Program-made: the position numbers and the translations under genes
DNA from: Urinicoccus massiliensis
GTDB lineage: Bacteria > Bacillota > Clostridia > Tissierellales > Peptoniphilaceae
Direction: 5' to 3'
Assembly (NCBI RefSeq): GCF_900120405.1
Contig: NZ_LT635493.1
Coordinates: forward strand, 1,131,965 to 1,195,964
DNA: 64,000 nt
The notes under the pieces: generated by a model
The model's database searches: none
What the model was told of the DNA's origin: nothing
The model's input: only the letters and a program-made list of their open reading frames with translations
Shown: in pieces, positions 10,400-19,580 of the stretch
How the letters are laid out: the number at the start of each line of letters is the position of its first letter
How positions within the stretch are numbered: position 1 is the stretch's first letter

Positions 10400-11373
10400 T
10401 CTTGGGCCTCCTTTAATTTTTTGGCCACTTCCTTGGCATGGTAGCTGATGATGATTTGGGCTCCAGCCCGTTTCATGGCAATCATGGTTTCGTAGATAAT
10501 GGATTCATCCACCAAGCCTTGGGCAATGGCATTTTTCAACATGGAATATTCTCCACTGACATTGTAGACCACCAGGATGGTGTTGAAGTTTTCCTTGACT
10601 TCCTTCACCACATCCAGGTAGGCCAGGGCGGGTTTGATGATGATAAAATCGGCATCTTCGTCCAGGTCCAGGGCCACTTCTTTCAAGGCTTCTTGGCCAT
10701 TGTGGAAGTCCATTTGGTAGGACTTGCGGTCCCCAAAAGAGGGGGCGGAGTGGGCGGCTTCCCGGAAGGGACCATAGTAGCTAGAGGCAAATTTTGCACT
10801 GTAGGCCATAATGGGGGTGTTTTCGTAGCCGTTCATATCCAAGAGCTGGCGAATTTCCCGGACCCGAAAGTCCATCATGTCGGAGGGAGCCACAATGTCG
10901 GCTCCGGCTTGGGCATGGGACAGGGCAATTTTTGCAATGTACTTGGTGGTGGTGTCATTAAGGACTTGGCCATTTTCATCCAGGATGCCACAGTGGCCAT
11001 GGTCTGTGTATTCACACATACAGACGTCGGTTACTACTAAAAGGTTGGGGTGGAGGGACTTGATCTTCCGGACCCCTCTTTGGATGATGCCGTCTTCAGC
11101 ATAGGCTTGAGACCCGTGGGCGTCCTTGTGGTTGGGGATGCCAAAGAGGATGACTCCGGAGATGCCCAGGTCTTCAATTTCTTTAATTTCTTGGTCCAGT
11201 TGGTCCAGGGAAAAATGGTAGACTCCCGGTAGGGAGGGGATTTCTTTCTTGATGCCCTCTCCTTCAACTAGGAAGAGGGGGTAGATAAAGTCCTTGGGGG
11301 AAAGACTGGTTTCTTCCACCATCTTCCGCATCAAGGGGTTGTTTCTAATTCTTCGCATGCGCATGGTCTGCAT
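10396..11373 (-). CDS. hemB: Porphobilinogen synthase (ALA dehydratase)
   Basis: 325 residues. It condenses two 5-aminolevulinates into porphobilinogen. The cysteine-rich DVCMCEYTDHGHCG motif marks the zinc-dependent type, and the two active-site lysines sit in MAYSAKFASSYYGPF and FIIIKPALAYLD. It overlaps cobA-hemD upstream by 29 bases. A zinc-dependent enzyme is notable here because the zinc transporter locus is broken about 13 kb away. Confidence 0.96.
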   Translation of the reverse strand: MQTMRMRRIRNNPLMRKMVEETSLSPKDFIYPLFLVEGEGIKKEIPSLPGVYHFSLDQLDQEIKEIEDLGISGVILFGIPNHKDAHGSQAYAEDGIIQRGVRKIKSLHPNLLVVTDVCMCEYTDHGHCGILDENGQVLNDTTTKYIAKIALSHAQAGADIVAPSDMMDFRVREIRQLLDMNGYENTPIMAYSAKFASSYYGPFREAAHSAPSFGDRKSYQMDFHNGQEALKEVALDLDEDADFIIIKPALAYLDVVKEVKENFNTILVVYNVSGEYSMLKNAIAQGLVDESIIYETMIAMKRAGAQIIISYHAKEVAKKLKEAQE

Positions 11374-12829
11374 CCTCCTTTATCCATTGGACCATAGAGG
11401 GGATGGTGGCTTTTTCCGAGCATCCTGCAATTTCCAAACCATGGGCCTGGATGGCCTGGCTGGTAATGGGTCCAATGCTGACAATTTTTGCGTCTTCTAA
11501 AAGTTCTTTTCCATAGTGGTCAACAAAGTTGTCCACGGTGGAGGAAGAGGTAAATAAAACATAGTCGATGGGGCCTGAAAGGTCTTCCATTTTTTCAGGC
11601 TTGATGTTTCGATAGATGACCAGGTCGTCTACTTGACCCAGGTCCTTGTATTGGTCCATGAGTTCTGGCCGGGACTTGTTGGAATGAGGAATAAAGAGTT
11701 TCTTGTCCGGGCTGGGGTCTTCTTTTAAGGCTTGAACCAGGGCTTCGCCTACATAGTCCTTGGGCACCAGGTCGGCCTTGAGGCCATAGGACCTCAGGGC
11801 TTTTTCTGTTTTTTCGCCAATGACACAGAGCTTAACCGGGGCCAGGTCTCTTAAGTCTCTTACGGACAAATAGCTATCCATGAAAATTTCCAGGGCATTG
11901 ACAGAATGGAAGATGACATGGGTAAAGTCTTGGGCCAGGATCCGTTTTTCCAGGGTCTTTTTGTGGACAGCCTGGAGTTGGATACAGGGGGCTTCCATAA
12001 CTTGGGCTCCCAGGTCTCTTAAGGCTTGGGCCAGGCTGGAGGCTTGGCTTCTAGCCCGGGTAATGACAATCCGCTTGCCAAAAAGGGGACGGGATTCGTA
12101 AAAGTTCAAGTCCTTTCTCAGGTCCACCACCTCGCCAATGACAATGAGGCTGGGAGAGCCGAAGCCCTTGCCTTGGATATCTTGGCAGATGTTTTCCACA
12201 GTGGAGGTCAAGACCTTTTGGTCGGGATAGCCCCCGTGCATGATGACGGCACAGGGTCTCTTGGGGTCCATGCCGGCTTCTAAAAGTTCCCCTGTAATCA
12301 AGGGGAGGTTGTTAAGGCCCATGTAAAAGACCAGGGTGCCTTCTAATTTTGCATAGGAGTGGAAGTCTCCTGGGTCGCCCTTTTCCCGGTGGCCGGTAAT
12401 AAAGGAAACCGAGGTGGACTTGCCCCGGTGGGTGGCGGGAATTCCTGCATACATAAGGGAGACAATCCCCGATGTAACGCCGGGAATGACTTCAAATTCG
12501 ATGCCGTGGTCCTTGCAGTAAAGGGCTTCTTCGCCGCCACGACCAAAGACATAGGGGTCGCCCCCCTTGAGCCGGAGGACTTTTTTTCCCTCCAGGGCCT
12601 TTTCCACCATCAGGGCATTGGTCTGGTCCTGGGTCAGGTAGTGGTTGTTGGCGGCCTTGCCGGCATAGTAGACTTCTTTTTTATCCAGGTAGGGGGCAAT
12701 GAGGTCGGGGTTTAAAAGCCGGTCGTAGATGACGACGTCACAGTCTTCCAAGACCTTGATGGCCCTTTGGGTAATGAGATCGCTGGGGCCGATGCCGGCG
12801 CCGGTAATATATACTTTTCCTTTAGTCAT
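11345..12829 (-). CDS. cobA-hemD: Fused uroporphyrinogen-III C-methyltransferase / synthase
   Basis: 494 residues in two domains. Residues 1-245 are a SAM-dependent methyltransferase (SUMT: GAGIGPSDLITQRA at the N-terminus, then GGDPYVFGRGGEE) that makes precorrin-2. Residues 250-490 are uroporphyrinogen-III synthase (GKRIVITRARSQASSLAQ start). The fusion is common in clostridia. The presence of SUMT points the pathway to sirohaem or cobalamin; no coproporphyrin or protohaem genes are in this window. Confidence 0.94.
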   Translation of the reverse strand: MTKGKVYITGAGIGPSDLITQRAIKVLEDCDVVIYDRLLNPDLIAPYLDKKEVYYAGKAANNHYLTQDQTNALMVEKALEGKKVLRLKGGDPYVFGRGGEEALYCKDHGIEFEVIPGVTSGIVSLMYAGIPATHRGKSTSVSFITGHREKGDPGDFHSYAKLEGTLVFYMGLNNLPLITGELLEAGMDPKRPCAVIMHGGYPDQKVLTSTVENICQDIQGKGFGSPSLIVIGEVVDLRKDLNFYESRPLFGKRIVITRARSQASSLAQALRDLGAQVMEAPCIQLQAVHKKTLEKRILAQDFTHVIFHSVNALEIFMDSYLSVRDLRDLAPVKLCVIGEKTEKALRSYGLKADLVPKDYVGEALVQALKEDPSPDKKLFIPHSNKSRPELMDQYKDLGQVDDLVIYRNIKPEKMEDLSGPIDYVLFTSSSTVDNFVDHYGKELLEDAKIVSIGPITSQAIQAHGLEIAGCSEKATIPSMVQWIKEDADHAHAKN

Positions 12830-13712
12830 AAACTTCCTCCTTTAGGGCTTGGGCCAAGTCTTGGGCCAGTTGGACTCCATCTTCCAGGGGACCTTCCAGG
12901 TCTTTTTGGCAAAAGACGCTGCCGTCTTCATTGCCGAAGCAGGCCCTTAGGTAGACCCTTTGGTCGTCAATCCGGCTGGAAATTCCCATGGGGCTTTGGC
13001 AACCACCGTTGAGGGTCTTTTGGAAGGCCCTTTGCATTTGATAGCGGAGGGTGGTTTTTTCATGGGCCAGGGGCTTCAAGAGGTCTTGGATTTCCCTGTC
13101 GTCCTCCCGGACTTGCAGGGCCAGGATCCCCTGGCAGGGGGCGGGAATCAACTCATCTTCTGAAAAAATGTGTTGGACCCGGTCCTGGTAGCCTGCCCGG
13201 ATGAGGCCGGCATAGGCCAAAACCACTCCGTCTAAATTTTCGCTTTGGATTTTCCCCATACGGGTTTCAATATTTCCCCGGATGGGAAGAGTTTGGCAGT
13301 TGGGGTAGAGCCTTTTTAATTGTAGGGCCCGACGGAGGCTCCCGGTGCCGATTTTATAGGCACCGTCTTTTTTCAGAGGCTTGTTGTCCCTGGTAATTAA
13401 AACGTCCCGGGGGTCCTCCCCTCTTGGGGGGTCTACAAAGCAAAGTCCGGGAGTCACTTCCCCAGGCATGTCCTTCATGGAGTGGACGGCCAGGTCAATT
13501 TTTCCATCCAGGAGGGCTTGTTCAATTTCCTTGACAAAGACCCCCTTGCTGCCCACATCCTTAATGGCCTTGTGTAAAATTTCATCTCCCTTGGTGGAGA
13601 TTTTGACAATTTCTATAGTTAAATCGGGGTAGCGGTCCTTAAGCATCTTGGCCACTAGCTGGGTCTGAACCACTGCCAGGTTGCTCTTCCGGGTCCCTAG
13701 TCTGATTTTCAT
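12822..13712 (-). CDS. hemC: Hydroxymethylbilane synthase
   Basis: 296 residues. It polymerises four porphobilinogens. The N-terminal MKIRLGTRKSNLAVVQT and the dipyrromethane-cofactor cysteine in NGGCQSPMGI are both present. It overlaps cobA-hemD by eight bases. Upstream its start lies 74 bases inside the end of the precorrin-2 dehydrogenase gene, an unusually long overlap. Confidence 0.96.
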   Translation of the reverse strand: MKIRLGTRKSNLAVVQTQLVAKMLKDRYPDLTIEIVKISTKGDEILHKAIKDVGSKGVFVKEIEQALLDGKIDLAVHSMKDMPGEVTPGLCFVDPPRGEDPRDVLITRDNKPLKKDGAYKIGTGSLRRALQLKRLYPNCQTLPIRGNIETRMGKIQSENLDGVVLAYAGLIRAGYQDRVQHIFSEDELIPAPCQGILALQVREDDREIQDLLKPLAHEKTTLRYQMQRAFQKTLNGGCQSPMGISSRIDDQRVYLRACFGNEDGSVFCQKDLEGPLEDGVQLAQDLAQALKEEVYD

Positions 13713-14307
13713 TCTTTTCCTCCAAATACTTTTTCACAGCGTCCTTATCTTGTTTAAACAAGTCCTTTACAATTTGACTCCGGTCTTGGGGGTCCAAGTC
13801 CATGAGCTTGTCCCGGACCTGGGTTAAAAGGTCCAATTTTTCCAGGTCATAGTCTTCCAAAAAATCTTGGACTTCTTGGCCAATGAGCATGGTTAGAGTG
13901 GGGCTGAGGCCGTCAGATGAAAGACTTCCATGGATGGGGCCCCTTTGGAGGATTTTTTCCATAATAAAGGAAGAATCCCCCCTCTTGTCACAGCGGACAT
14001 AGAGGATTTTTTTGGTCTTGGCATAGTCTTCCATGGCCTGGTTCAAGTCCGGGTCGCCAGTGGCAATAACCAAGAGGTCGTAGCCCATAAAGACAAAGTC
14101 CTTTCTCAGGACCTGGCCCTTTAAATGGAGCCGGTGGGGGTAGAGCCGCACCAGGTCCACCAGGTCTTGGTCAAAATCCTCAGCCAGGACATAGATTTCA
14201 AATTTCCCCCTTAAGAGGGACTTGATCTTGCGGCTGGCAATTTGTCCGCCACCCAGGACCAAGACTTTTTTATCAGTGGAATTAATGGAAATAGGATAGT
14301 ATTTCAT
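13639..14307 (-). CDS. Precorrin-2 dehydrogenase / sirohydrochlorin ferrochelatase-like
   Basis: 222 residues resembling the N-terminal half of CysG (Met8p/SirC family). A Rossmann start (VLVLGGGQIASRKIKSLL) binds NAD for oxidising precorrin-2 to sirohydrochlorin, and SLSSDGLSPTLTMLIG is the conserved second motif. The last ~25 residues are a low-complexity acidic tail (EEQPGSGSDPASGQDA) read in another frame across the hemC start, and are probably non-essential. It overlaps hemA by four bases. Confidence 0.88.
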   Translation of the reverse strand: MKYYPISINSTDKKVLVLGGGQIASRKIKSLLRGKFEIYVLAEDFDQDLVDLVRLYPHRLHLKGQVLRKDFVFMGYDLLVIATGDPDLNQAMEDYAKTKKILYVRCDKRGDSSFIMEKILQRGPIHGSLSSDGLSPTLTMLIGQEVQDFLEDYDLEKLDLLTQVRDKLMDLDPQDRSQIVKDLFKQDKDAVKKYLEEKNENQTRDPEEQPGSGSDPASGQDA

Positions 14308-15533
14308 GCTCCAAAAACCTCCTTTAATACGGATATGGTAATTTCTTTGCGGTCGCTTTCGTCCATCTGCCGGACAGACAAGAGGGGTTCTCGAACCACC
14401 TTTTTCAAGGCAGACCGGACAATTTTTTCCACCTTGAGCTGCTCATTGTGGGTCAGGTCGGTTTTGCGGAAGATATAGCGGAGGGTGTCATCGGCAATTT
14501 CATCGCAACGTTGGTTTAAAGACTTCATAATGGGGTCCACCTTGGATTCAGAAATCCAGTGCTTGAGTTCTTGGATGACCTGGTCGATTTCTGGCTTGTA
14601 GCCATCCAGGATCCGCTTGTTTTCCTCCAGGTTGTGTTGGCCAATTTCTTGGAGGGAGTCAATGTCATAGAGGGTGACATCCTCCAGACTAGCCACAGCC
14701 GGGTCCACATCCCGAGGCAGGGACAGGTCCATAATGGCCAGGGGCTTGGTCCGCCGCAAGAGGTCCCGGGAGTTGATAATGGTGTGAGGGCTGGAAGTGG
14801 CAGAAATGAGAATGTCCACATCCACCAGACCCTTGAGCCGGTCCTCAAAGGGGAGGATTTCCAACTCATGGTATTTTTGCTGCATCTTAATGGAATTTTC
14901 ATAGGTCCGGTTGCAAGCCACCACCTCGGCTCCCCTTTCAATAAGGTAGCCCAGGGCTAGAGATCCCATTTCTCCCAGGCCGATGATCATACACCGGGAC
15001 AGGGAGAGGTCGAAAAGTTCTTCCATCTTTTTCACCCCGATATAGGCAATGGACACCGGCCGGTCAGAGACGGTGGATTCCGTCTTGACCCTCTTGGCAA
15101 AGGTAATGGCCTCCCGGAAGATCTTGTTTAAAATCTTTTGGGAACTGTTTAAGTCCATGGCCGTAGTATGGGCGTCGACGACTTGACCCAGGATTTGGTC
15201 CTCACCAATAATCATGGAGTCCAGGCCAATGGCCACATAAAATAAGTGGTGGAGGGCCTGGTCTCCCACCTTGGCAATGAGGTCCTTGTCCTGTAAATCC
15301 AGCTGGAAGTAGTCTCTTAGATAGTCTGCAACCCTTTTGACATCCTGGTCCGGTTGGTTGGACAAAAAGTAAATTTCCGACCGGTTGCAGGTGGACAGGA
15401 TGACCAATTCCAGGATGGATTCATCCAACAAGGCATCCGTAACCTCAATAATATCCGTTTCCTTAAAGTGGACTTTTTCCCGGATTTCAATAGGAGCAAC
15501 ATGGTGGTTGATCCCAACGACACAAAATTTCAT
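14304..15533 (-). CDS. hemA: Glutamyl-tRNA reductase
   Basis: 409 residues, the first enzyme of the C5 pathway, reducing glutamyl-tRNA to glutamate-1-semialdehyde. The nucleophile is Cys49 in STCNRSEIY, the NADPH fold is MIIGLGEMGSLALGYL, and a C-terminal dimerisation helix bundle is present. It is first in the six-gene operon and so sets the flux into tetrapyrroles. The ribosome site is AAGGAG just upstream. Confidence 0.96.
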   Translation of the reverse strand: MKFCVVGINHHVAPIEIREKVHFKETDIIEVTDALLDESILELVILSTCNRSEIYFLSNQPDQDVKRVADYLRDYFQLDLQDKDLIAKVGDQALHHLFYVAIGLDSMIIGEDQILGQVVDAHTTAMDLNSSQKILNKIFREAITFAKRVKTESTVSDRPVSIAYIGVKKMEELFDLSLSRCMIIGLGEMGSLALGYLIERGAEVVACNRTYENSIKMQQKYHELEILPFEDRLKGLVDVDILISATSSPHTIINSRDLLRRTKPLAIMDLSLPRDVDPAVASLEDVTLYDIDSLQEIGQHNLEENKRILDGYKPEIDQVIQELKHWISESKVDPIMKSLNQRCDEIADDTLRYIFRKTDLTHNEQLKVEKIVRSALKKVVREPLLSVRQMDESDRKEITISVLKEVFGA

Positions 15534-15540
15534 TCTATAA

Positions 15541-15750
15541 AATCTCCTTCAAATTTCCCTCGTTTATTCTTTTTTTATTATATCTCAAACAGGGGGAGAA
15601 TTAAAGGGAATGAGGGAATCAAATGAAAATGATTTAGATTTATATTTTTTGGAAGAGGAGGATAAAATTACTTGCTGGGCCAGGGGAAAATTTTAGAAAA
15701 TAAAAAGGAAAAATTTCCATAAAAAAGCACCCCGGAGGGTGCTTTAAGAT
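15541..15750. other. Divergence region between hemA and ald
   Basis: On the minus strand a TATAAT box (plus-strand 15577-15582) lies about 45 bases before hemA and is the likely -10 of the tetrapyrrole operon; no convincing -35 is visible. The rest is AT-rich and holds the ald terminator. I see no gene. Confidence 0.55.
15722..15747 (-). terminator. Rho-independent terminator of ald
   Basis: The stem AAAGCACCC / GGGTGCTTT with a four-base loop reads on the minus strand into TTTTTT directly downstream of the alanine dehydrogenase stop. Confidence 0.88.
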
Positions 15751-16866
15751 TTAAATTAAATCGTCTACATCTTTATAGTCCAAGGCCAGGTCATCGGCTA
15801 CGCCCTTGTTGGTTACATAGCCGGCAGCGGTGTTGAGGCCCTTGTGGAGGCCTTCGGATTCTTTCACGGCTTCCTTCCAGCCCTTCTTGGCCAGGATCAG
15901 GGCGTATTTGGTGGTGGAGTTGGACAGGGCAGCGGTGGAGGTCATGGCCACAGCGCCGGGGATGTTGGCTACGGCATAGTGGATGACGCCGTGCTTAACA
16001 AAGACGGGGTCATGGTGGGTGGTGGGGTGGTTTTCTGTCAATTCGGTGGACCCACCTTGGTCAATGGCCACATCCACAATGACCGATCCTGCTTCCATAC
16101 TCTTGACCATGTCTTCGGTAATGAGCTTGGGGGCCTTACGACCAGGAATCAGGATGGTGGAAATAACCATATCGGCGTGTTTGACGCACTTTTCAATATT
16201 GTAGTGGTTGGAGAAGAGGGTTTCAATCTTGTCGCCAAAGATGTTGAAAAGTTCTCCTAGGCGGTCAATGTTGACATCCAAAACAGTGACCCGGGCGCCC
16301 ATTCCCACGGCAATCCGGGTGGCAGCTGTTCCTACAGTTCCGCCACCAACGACAATAACATGGGCCGGTTGAACTCCCGGCACCCCTTGGAGGACAATGC
16401 CCTTGCCGCCGTTGGGCTTGGTTAAAAAGTGGGCCCCTTCTTGGACGGCCATCCGACCGGCCACTTCACTCATGGGTTTTAAGAGGGGGAGCTTGTGGTC
16501 TTCTTCCACCGTTTCAAAGGCAAAGGCCACCATCTTACTGTCGGTTAAGGCCTTGGCCAGGGAGGGGTTGGCAGCCAGGTGGAGGTAGGTGTAGAGGATC
16601 AGCCCTTCACGGAAATATTTGTATTCCGAGGCCAGGGGTTCCTTGACCTTGTAGATGAAGTCGGATTTTTCCCAAACATCCTTGGCTTGGTCCAAGATCT
16701 TGGCTCCGGCATCTTCATAGGTATCGTCGGAAAAACCGGATTCAAGGCCGGCGCCCTTTTCTACATAAACAGTATTGCCGGCTTGGACCAATTGGTAGAC
16801 AGCCGCCGGGGTACAGGCCACACGACTTTCTTGTTCTTTAATTTCCTTGGGTACACCAATAATCAT
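15751..16866 (-). CDS. ald: Alanine dehydrogenase
   Basis: 371 residues starting MIIGVPKEIKEQESRVACTP, the standard length and N-terminus. It interconverts L-alanine and pyruvate plus ammonia with NAD. The NAD fold is VVGGGTVGTAATRIA and the C-terminal AAGYVTNKGVADDLAL region is conserved. The ATG at 16866 follows GGAGAG; an in-frame ATG nine codons upstream adds only a charged tail. It is monocistronic, bounded by its own terminator and a candidate operator. Confidence 0.95.
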   Translation of the reverse strand: MIIGVPKEIKEQESRVACTPAAVYQLVQAGNTVYVEKGAGLESGFSDDTYEDAGAKILDQAKDVWEKSDFIYKVKEPLASEYKYFREGLILYTYLHLAANPSLAKALTDSKMVAFAFETVEEDHKLPLLKPMSEVAGRMAVQEGAHFLTKPNGGKGIVLQGVPGVQPAHVIVVGGGTVGTAATRIAVGMGARVTVLDVNIDRLGELFNIFGDKIETLFSNHYNIEKCVKHADMVISTILIPGRKAPKLITEDMVKSMEAGSVIVDVAIDQGGSTELTENHPTTHHDPVFVKHGVIHYAVANIPGAVAMTSTAALSNSTTKYALILAKKGWKEAVKESEGLHKGLNTAAGYVTNKGVADDLALDYKDVDDLI

Positions 16867-16904
16867 AGACTCACTCTCCTTTTTCTTTAACAATTTACTG
16901 AAAT

Positions 16905-16924
16905 AAAATGAATAGACTCATTTT
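16905..16924. promoter_or_regulatory. Palindromic candidate operator upstream of ald
   Basis: The inverted repeat AAAATGA-6-TCATTTT is centred about 50 bases upstream of the ald start, inside the likely promoter. It could bind a dimeric regulator. The regulator is not identifiable. Confidence 0.4.
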
Positions 16925-17045
16925 ATCACTTTTTAAGTCCCTTGTAAACAATCCACCGGGGGAAAACTTTAGAGAAAATGGGCTAAAGATAGGGGGCTTT
17001 CCTTAGACAATGATATTAAAATGTAATATTTTTCAAAAAATCCTA

Positions 17046-17054
17046 TGGTATAAT
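17046..17054 (+). promoter_or_regulatory. Extended -10 promoter of the S-layer gene
   Basis: TGGTATAAT, TATAAT at 17049-17054, lies 40 bases before the start codon. Context and spacing match the ATPase operon promoter. A strong AAGGAGGGG ribosome site follows at 17076-17084. Confidence 0.7.
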
Positions 17055-17093
17055 AGACATAACAAAAGAACCTTTAAGGAGGGGAAATTTATA

Positions 17094-19019
17094 ATGAAAA
17101 CAAAATTTGTTAAGAGAAGCTTAGCCCTAGCCTTGTCGGCAGCTGTTTTAGCACCGTCAACCTTTATCCAAGCGGCTCAATTTAAAGATGTTCCAGCCAA
17201 CCACTGGGCCTATTCCTATATTGATGCCATGAGCAACCGGGGAGTGATTGCTGGTTATTCAGACCACACCTACAAGCCGGCTAAAGAAGTTCAATTCTTA
17301 GAAGTCATGCGTTTACTGGAAGGAGTTATCAACCTTTCCTCTTCAGAAACTGCCAATGCCAAAGCCCAATACGGAGAAGTTGTTCGTCAAATGAACGTGC
17401 CAACCTGGGCCCAACAATCCATTTGCGTGGCCCTTTACCGGGGAGTATTGGATGTAGAAACCCTAAACCAAGCCAAGAAAAATGGCATGGTATCCTACAA
17501 TCCAACAGCCATTCCCGACCGGTCCAGCGTAGCCGTTTACTATGCTCGCGCTTTGAAATTAAAGAAAAAAACAGACACATCCAACTTGAAACAATCTGAC
17601 CTGGCCTCTGTGAACCAAGATGTGAAAGGCTACCTATCTGCCCTAGTAGATGCCGGTGTCTTTGATGCCTATGGAGCCAGCGGTAAATTTGAAGGAAACC
17701 GGGGAATCCGCCGGGATGAAATGGCCCGGATCACCCACGATGCCTACAAGTACAATGAAAAAGCAAGCCAAGAAAAGACCTTTGAAGGAAAGGTCACCCT
17801 GGTAAGCTCCGGTATCGGCAACAAGCAATTTGTTGTGGAAAAAGGCAGTGAAAAATTAGCCGTCAACTACAATGAATCCACCAGCTTTACCCTAAACGGC
17901 AAGTCCGCCAAGGCAGAAGACCTGAAAGAAGGTCAAGAAGTCAAGGTTACCTACAAGGAAGTGGACAACAGCCTCCAACAAACTGGTCGTCTGGCCAGCA
18001 AGGTAGACTTAAAGAAGACAGAAAGCTCTATCTATGGACGCTTTATCCGTTTGGACCGAGACAAGATTACCCTGGACTATACAGACCGCACAGACAATCT
18101 TGACCTGGTAAGGGGCCAACTGATTGCTCAAGGACAAAAATACTTTACCCTACCGAGAAATGTAAAAGTCACTTCTTACGGCTTAAACTACGACTTAAAC
18201 AAGGTCCAAGTCAACGACATTGTAGAATTAAAATCCATCAATGGAGAATTAAAAGAAGTAAAGATCTATTCTCCCAGCGGCTACCTTGAAGGGATTGTTG
18301 AAAAAGTAGAAGATTCCAAGAAGGTATCTGTCAGCAAGGAAATTACCCTAAAACTCAACAATGGGGAAAAAGAAACCTACTATGTAACTGACACTTACTT
18401 CAGCCTGCCAAGAATTGGGGACAGGGTTCGTTACAATGTCTACTATAAGCTCATCAACAAGGTTTCCATGGGCCAAAGTGGCGAACACATGGGAAGAATT
18501 TATGACATCACTTATTCAGCCTATAGCAACGCCTCCAGCCTTCTTTTAGACACCAGCGATGGAAAGAGGTCTGAATACCGTATTAAAGACACAGTAAAAC
18601 TACGCAAGGACAATAGCTTTGTTTCATCCAGCTTGAGCCTGACAGACCTAGCAAAATTAAGGGATAAGTATGTCCGTATCAATGTAAAAGACGGTTACGT
18701 GGATGAAATCACTGAAATTACAGGAGTGAGCAACTTCTTTAGTGGGCAAGTGCGGATTCAAAGTGCAACTCAAATTAGTAATGATTTGGTGGAATACAGA
18801 GCAGCACGCCTGGACCCATACTACACCTACAGTCAAACTATGACCTTCCGCTTGGCAGGGACCATAGGGAGTAATTCCTTAATTCCCAACCAAGTCTATG
18901 AAATTGAAACTTTTGTCGATGCTAGTGGAAATCCAGTTGGAAAGACCTTCAAATACAGACCTTATGATACATCTTCTAGAGACTACTGGTATTCCCAACA
19001 AGCTCGTGAATTAAAATAA
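17094..19019 (+). CDS. S-layer homology domain surface protein
   Basis: 641 residues. A signal peptide (about 1-27, ending STFIQA) is followed by three SLH repeats, roughly residues 29-85, 95-160 and 165-225; the first reads FKDVPANHWAYSYIDAM. SLH domains bind pyruvylated cell-wall polymer and anchor the protein. The remaining ~410 residues are beta-rich and lysine-rich without a recognisable catalytic domain; KVTLVSSG and similar strands suggest repeated small beta domains. I start at 17094, not at the in-frame 17010, because of the ribosome site and the signal peptide. A terminator follows. Confidence 0.88.
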   Translation: MKTKFVKRSLALALSAAVLAPSTFIQAAQFKDVPANHWAYSYIDAMSNRGVIAGYSDHTYKPAKEVQFLEVMRLLEGVINLSSSETANAKAQYGEVVRQMNVPTWAQQSICVALYRGVLDVETLNQAKKNGMVSYNPTAIPDRSSVAVYYARALKLKKKTDTSNLKQSDLASVNQDVKGYLSALVDAGVFDAYGASGKFEGNRGIRRDEMARITHDAYKYNEKASQEKTFEGKVTLVSSGIGNKQFVVEKGSEKLAVNYNESTSFTLNGKSAKAEDLKEGQEVKVTYKEVDNSLQQTGRLASKVDLKKTESSIYGRFIRLDRDKITLDYTDRTDNLDLVRGQLIAQGQKYFTLPRNVKVTSYGLNYDLNKVQVNDIVELKSINGELKEVKIYSPSGYLEGIVEKVEDSKKVSVSKEITLKLNNGEKETYYVTDTYFSLPRIGDRVRYNVYYKLINKVSMGQSGEHMGRIYDITYSAYSNASSLLLDTSDGKRSEYRIKDTVKLRKDNSFVSSSLSLTDLAKLRDKYVRINVKDGYVDEITEITGVSNFFSGQVRIQSATQISNDLVEYRAARLDPYYTYSQTMTFRLAGTIGSNSLIPNQVYEIETFVDASGNPVGKTFKYRPYDTSSRDYWYSQQARELK

Positions 19020-19042
19020 GAAAATAAACACCATAAAAAAAG

Positions 19043-19070
19043 AATCGGACTTTCAAAGTCCGATTTTTTT
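19043..19070. terminator. Bidirectional terminator
   Basis: AATCGGACTTT / AAAGTCCGATT stem followed by TTTTTT on the plus strand and preceded by AAAAAAA. It separates the convergent S-layer gene and the M20/DUF3100 operon. Confidence 0.88.
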
Positions 19071-19085
19071 ATGGCCAAAAGGCCT

Positions 19086-19580
19086 TTAAATTTTTCCGGC
19101 AATTTGGAGGGCAATTTGGGAAACCAGGGCAGATCCCAGGTAGGTTCCCAAAAAGACAAAGACACCAACAATGGCGATTTTCCATGAAATAGACTTGATA
19201 TCTCCCAGGCGGTTGGCTACGGAAATTCCGGCAAAGGCCAGGATGGGGGTGGTGATGGAAAGGAAGTCCACTGCATTGATGTAGTCAATGGCCTTGGGAA
19301 AAACAAGGCAGAGGATCAAGCTTAGGACAGACACCCAACCCAGGACGGGGAAGTTGTCTAAAAATTGGATGTGGAGGTGGTTCAAGGCAAATTTCAAACA
19401 CAGGGCCAGGCTGGCAAAGAGGACCAGGAGTAAGAGGCCAATAAGGGTGTTGCCGGTAATGGGCAGGGCGTCTGGGTTTTTGATTCCCTTGATCCACTGG
19501 GTAAAGAGGATCAGACCAACGCTTAAAAAGAGGATGGGGATGTCTCTTAAAATTTCTTTGATGGAAGTGATTTTATTCAT
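19086..19580 (-). CDS. Multi-pass membrane protein of the DUF3100 operon
   Basis: 164 residues with about five hydrophobic helices and almost no charge in them. It overlaps the upstream DUF3100 gene by eight bases and is the last of three genes. I do not recognise the family with certainty; small partners of this type accompany DUF3100 proteins and the pair may form one transporter. No catalytic motifs are visible. Confidence 0.6.
   Translation of the reverse strand: MNKITSIKEILRDIPILFLSVGLILFTQWIKGIKNPDALPITGNTLIGLLLLVLFASLALCLKFALNHLHIQFLDNFPVLGWVSVLSLILCLVFPKAIDYINAVDFLSITTPILAFAGISVANRLGDIKSISWKIAIVGVFVFLGTYLGSALVSQIALQIAGKI

Noticed and set aside
9125..16866. Complete haem pathway in this operon
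   Set aside because: No uroporphyrinogen decarboxylase, coproporphyrin or ferrochelatase gene is present; the SUMT domain and precorrin-2 dehydrogenase point to sirohaem or cobalamin precursors.
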